A stretch of DNA of 24,227 nucleotides from Alphaproteobacteria bacterium (GTDB taxonomy: Bacteria; Pseudomonadota; Alphaproteobacteria; Micavibrionales; UBA2020): positions 1-24,227 of the forward strand of contig JADYYV010000116.1 of the NCBI GenBank assembly GCA_020853455.1. Direction: 5' to 3'. Under the pieces are notes generated by a model, which worked only from the letters and a program-made list of their open reading frames with translations, had not been told where the DNA came from and made no database searches. This document shows, one piece after another, positions 22,014 through 24,227 of the stretch. Position 1 is the stretch's first letter. Every line of letters starts with the position of its first letter. Made by a program: the position numbers and the translations under genes.

Positions 22014-22727
22014 TCAGCCATAGGCCAGCAGCTCCCGCCCATGCGCCCGCAGCCACTGGCGCAGCTGTTTGGATTGCGGCGCAAGTTCGACGCAAAGCCG
22101 CCAGAATTTGCGGCTGTGATCCATATGCACGCGGTGCGATACCTCGTGCGCGACCACGTAATCCATCACGTCATAGGGCGCGAGAATCAGCCGCCACGAA
22201 TACATGATGCGGCCATCCGGCCCGCAACTGCCCCAGCGCGATTTCGGGTCCATCACGCGCACGGCGGCGGGCTTCAACCCGAGGCTGCGCGATTTTTCAT
22301 GCGTCAGCATCGTGAGAATTTCTTCGGCATGCGATTTCAAAAAATCGCGGATGCGCCGCGCAAGATGCTCGGGCTGCCCGTGGACGATCAATCTGTCGTC
22401 TTCCAGCCGCGTCACGCCGCGGCCGCTCGCATGGACGATGGTGTAATCCATGCCGGCGATGGAAACGGCGGTGCCGGGCGCGAAAAGTTTTTTGGGAATC
22501 GCGCGGGCGGTTTGTTTTTCGATCCAGCCGCGATTTGATTCGACGAATTGCAGCGCGCGGGCGTGGGAAATGCGCCCCTTCAGCGGCCAGGTGAAAACGA
22601 CTTCGCCCGTTTTTGATTCCACGCGCAGCCCCATGCGGCGCGCGCGGGCGCTGGGCTTCACGCGGATGCCGCCGATATCGGTGGGAATGACCGCCGTATC
22701 AGTTGGCTTTTTTGACCGGAAGAACAT
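22014..22727 (-). CDS. YgjP-like zinc metallopeptidase domain protein (DUF45)
   Basis: A 237-residue protein of the YgjP/DUF45 family, related to SprT/WSS1-type zinc peptidases; the true substrate is uncertain and E. coli YgjP has been reported as a UTP pyrophosphatase. The catalytic HEVSH (194-198) is followed by the third ligand His204 in HMDHSRKFW. The family phrase SRWGSCGPDG lies at 163-172, and YSWRLILAPYDVMDYVVAHE is typical. The start codon lies inside leuA: the two genes overlap by 29 bp, suggesting coupled translation, although the functional link is not obvious. Confidence 0.88.
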   Translation of the reverse strand: MFFRSKKPTDTAVIPTDIGGIRVKPSARARRMGLRVESKTGEVVFTWPLKGRISHARALQFVESNRGWIEKQTARAIPKKLFAPGTAVSIAGMDYTIVHASGRGVTRLEDDRLIVHGQPEHLARRIRDFLKSHAEEILTMLTHEKSRSLGLKPAAVRVMDPKSRWGSCGPDGRIMYSWRLILAPYDVMDYVVAHEVSHRVHMDHSRKFWRLCVELAPQSKQLRQWLRAHGRELLAYG

Positions 22728-24227
22728 TGCGACCTGCCAGCAGACGGTTCAGCGCATCGATATAGGCGCGGACAGACGCCACGATCACATCGCCATCGAC
22801 GCCGATGCCGGAATAGCTGTGGCCGTGTTCGGACAATTTGATGTTCACTTCGCCCTTGGCATCCGAACCGGAGGTCAGCGCCTTGAGCTCGTAGTTCGAC
22901 AAAATCGCATCGTCATGGCGCACCAGCACGCGCATCGCCTTGAAGCACGCATCGACCGGGCCTTGGCCGTTTGCTTTGGCCTTTTTCTTTTCGCCGTCGA
23001 TTTCCAGCTCCAGCTCCGCTTCCTGCGGGCCGTAGGATCCGGATTTCACGCCGAGCGAGACGAAACGAATGCGTTCTTTCGGCAGACCGTCTTTGGACGA
23101 GGCAATAACGATCAGGTCGTCATCGCTGACCTTTTTCTTGCGGTCGGCGTAATCCTTGAAACGCTCGAATGCGGCGTTCAGGTCTTCGTCGTCAAAATCA
23201 AAACCGAGCGTCACCAGCTTGGTGCGGAAGGCGTTGCGGCCGGAATGCTTGCCCAGCACGAGGTCGGATTTGTCGCGGCCGACCGATTCCGGCGTCATGA
23301 TTTCGTAGGTGGAGGCGTTTTTCAGCATGCCGTCCTGATGGATGCCGCTTTCGTGTGCAAACGCGTTTGCGCCGACGATCGCCTTGTTCGGCTGCACCGC
23401 GAATCCCGTGATCTGCGTCAGCAGTTTCGATGCGGGCATGATTTTTTCCGACAGGATGCCGGTATCGAACGGCAGAATGTCGGGGCGGGTGCGGAAGGTC
23501 ATCACGATTTCTTCCATCGATGCATTGCCCGCACGCTCGCCAATCCCGTTCACCGTGCATTCGATCTGGCGCGCACCGGCGGCGACACCCGCGATGGAAT
23601 TCGCAACAGCAAGGCCGAGGTCGTTGTGGCAATGGGTCGAAATAATCGCCTTGTCGATATTCGGCACGCGGTTGCGCAGCATTTTAATCAGCGCACCGTA
23701 TTCTTCGGGCACCGTATAGCCGACGGTATCGGGAATATTGACGACCAGCGCGCCCGCGTTGATCGCGGTTTCGATGGCGCGGCAGAGGAAATCATGGTCG
23801 GAACGCGTTGCGTCTTCGGCCGAGAATTCAACTTCGTCGCAGTTCTGGCGCGCGTAGGAAACCGATTCCTTGATCATCTCCAGCACGCGCTCCGGCTCGA
23901 CCTGCAATTTGTGTTTCATGTGCAGGGGCGAGGTAGAGATAAAGGTATGGATGCGTTTGCGGTGCGCGGGGCGGATCGCGTTCACGACCGCGTCGATATC
24001 CTTGTGCAGCGCGCGGCACAGGCCCGCGACGGTCGCCGATTTCACCTGTTGCGCGACTTTATAGACCGCTTCGTAATCGCCCTTGGAGGCTGCAGGAAAT
24101 CCCGCCTCGATAATATCCACGCCCATGCCGTCCAGCATTTCGGCCATCTGGAGTTTTTCATTCAGGTCCATCGAATACCCGGGCGACTGTTCGCCGTCGC
24201 GCAGGGTGGTGTCGAAAATGAAAACAT
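22699..24227 (-). CDS. leuA: 2-isopropylmalate synthase, N terminus cut by window edge
   Basis: First committed step of leucine synthesis: condenses 2-ketoisovalerate with acetyl-CoA. At least 508 residues are present; the reading frame stays open to the window end, and the frame upstream of the ATG at 24171 reads FDTTLRDGEQSPGYSM, the family's N-terminal signature with the catalytic Arg and Asp, so that ATG is internal. STHCHNDLGLAVANS carries the metal-binding His pair; GIGERAGNASMEE follows. After about 330 residues a LeuA allosteric domain (leucine feedback site) begins and runs to the end, with HGHSYSGIGVDGDVIVASVRAY near the C terminus. Only a few N-terminal residues are missing. Confidence 0.97.
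   Translation of the reverse strand, partial: VFIFDTTLRDGEQSPGYSMDLNEKLQMAEMLDGMGVDIIEAGFPAASKGDYEAVYKVAQQVKSATVAGLCRALHKDIDAVVNAIRPAHRKRIHTFISTSPLHMKHKLQVEPERVLEMIKESVSYARQNCDEVEFSAEDATRSDHDFLCRAIETAINAGALVVNIPDTVGYTVPEEYGALIKMLRNRVPNIDKAIISTHCHNDLGLAVANSIAGVAAGARQIECTVNGIGERAGNASMEEIVMTFRTRPDILPFDTGILSEKIMPASKLLTQITGFAVQPNKAIVGANAFAHESGIHQDGMLKNASTYEIMTPESVGRDKSDLVLGKHSGRNAFRTKLVTLGFDFDDEDLNAAFERFKDYADRKKKVSDDDLIVIASSKDGLPKERIRFVSLGVKSGSYGPQEAELELEIDGEKKKAKANGQGPVDACFKAMRVLVRHDDAILSNYELKALTSGSDAKGEVNIKLSEHGHSYSGIGVDGDVIVASVRAYIDALNRLLAGRNVLPVKKAN

Overview
The window looks like a chromosomal core region of an alphaproteobacterium. This rests on the order kdsD-lptC-lptA-lptB-(exonuclease)-rpoN-hpf-ptsN, an Hsp20 gene followed by a DUF1150 gene, a CHCC zinc-finger gene, a class II-like (CP4-related) EPSP synthase next to cmk-rpsA, and GC-rich codon use throughout. 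No rRNA, tRNA, insertion sequence, phage gene or CRISPR array was seen. The exact order or genus cannot be fixed from sequence alone.

Layout. (1) 65-6914, plus strand: an envelope/nitrogen-PTS block. kdsD makes the Kdo precursor, and lptC, lptA and lptB encode LPS transport parts, all joined by 4-8 bp overlaps. A small DEDD-type exoribonuclease follows, then rpoN (with its own extended -10 promoter), hpf and ptsN. (2) 6928-7675, minus strand: a small heat-shock protein and DUF1150. A heat-shock-like promoter and a short hairpin that closes the Shine-Dalgarno sequence precede them; the hairpin fits a ROSE-type RNA thermometer. (3) 7819-10839, minus strand: a probable operon of a small Smr-like protein, cysS, a CHCC zinc-finger protein, an IscU/NifU-like scaffold lacking its third cysteine, and an unrecognised protein. 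(4) 10903-14648, plus strand: a dihydroorotase, then a membrane GGDEF-EAL protein with a degenerate GGDEF motif. (5) 14688-19113, plus strand: aroA, cmk and rpsA, with a structured 300 bp gap between aroA and cmk and a long leader before rpsA. A strong terminator shared by both strands closes the block. (6) 19184-21829, minus strand: four unrecognised genes. Two are paralogues of each other, one is a small charged protein, and one is a multi-pass membrane protein with a proline-rich tail. (7) 22014-24227, minus strand: leuA (cut by the window edge) overlapping a YgjP-like metallopeptidase gene.

Most of the window is housekeeping. The parts that deserve attention are the RNA elements (hsp20 leader, aroA-cmk gap, rpsA leader), the altered catalytic or ligand residues (IscU-like protein, GGDEF domain), and the lineage-specific gene group at 19184-21829. 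I found no clear self-contained novel defence or mobile system.
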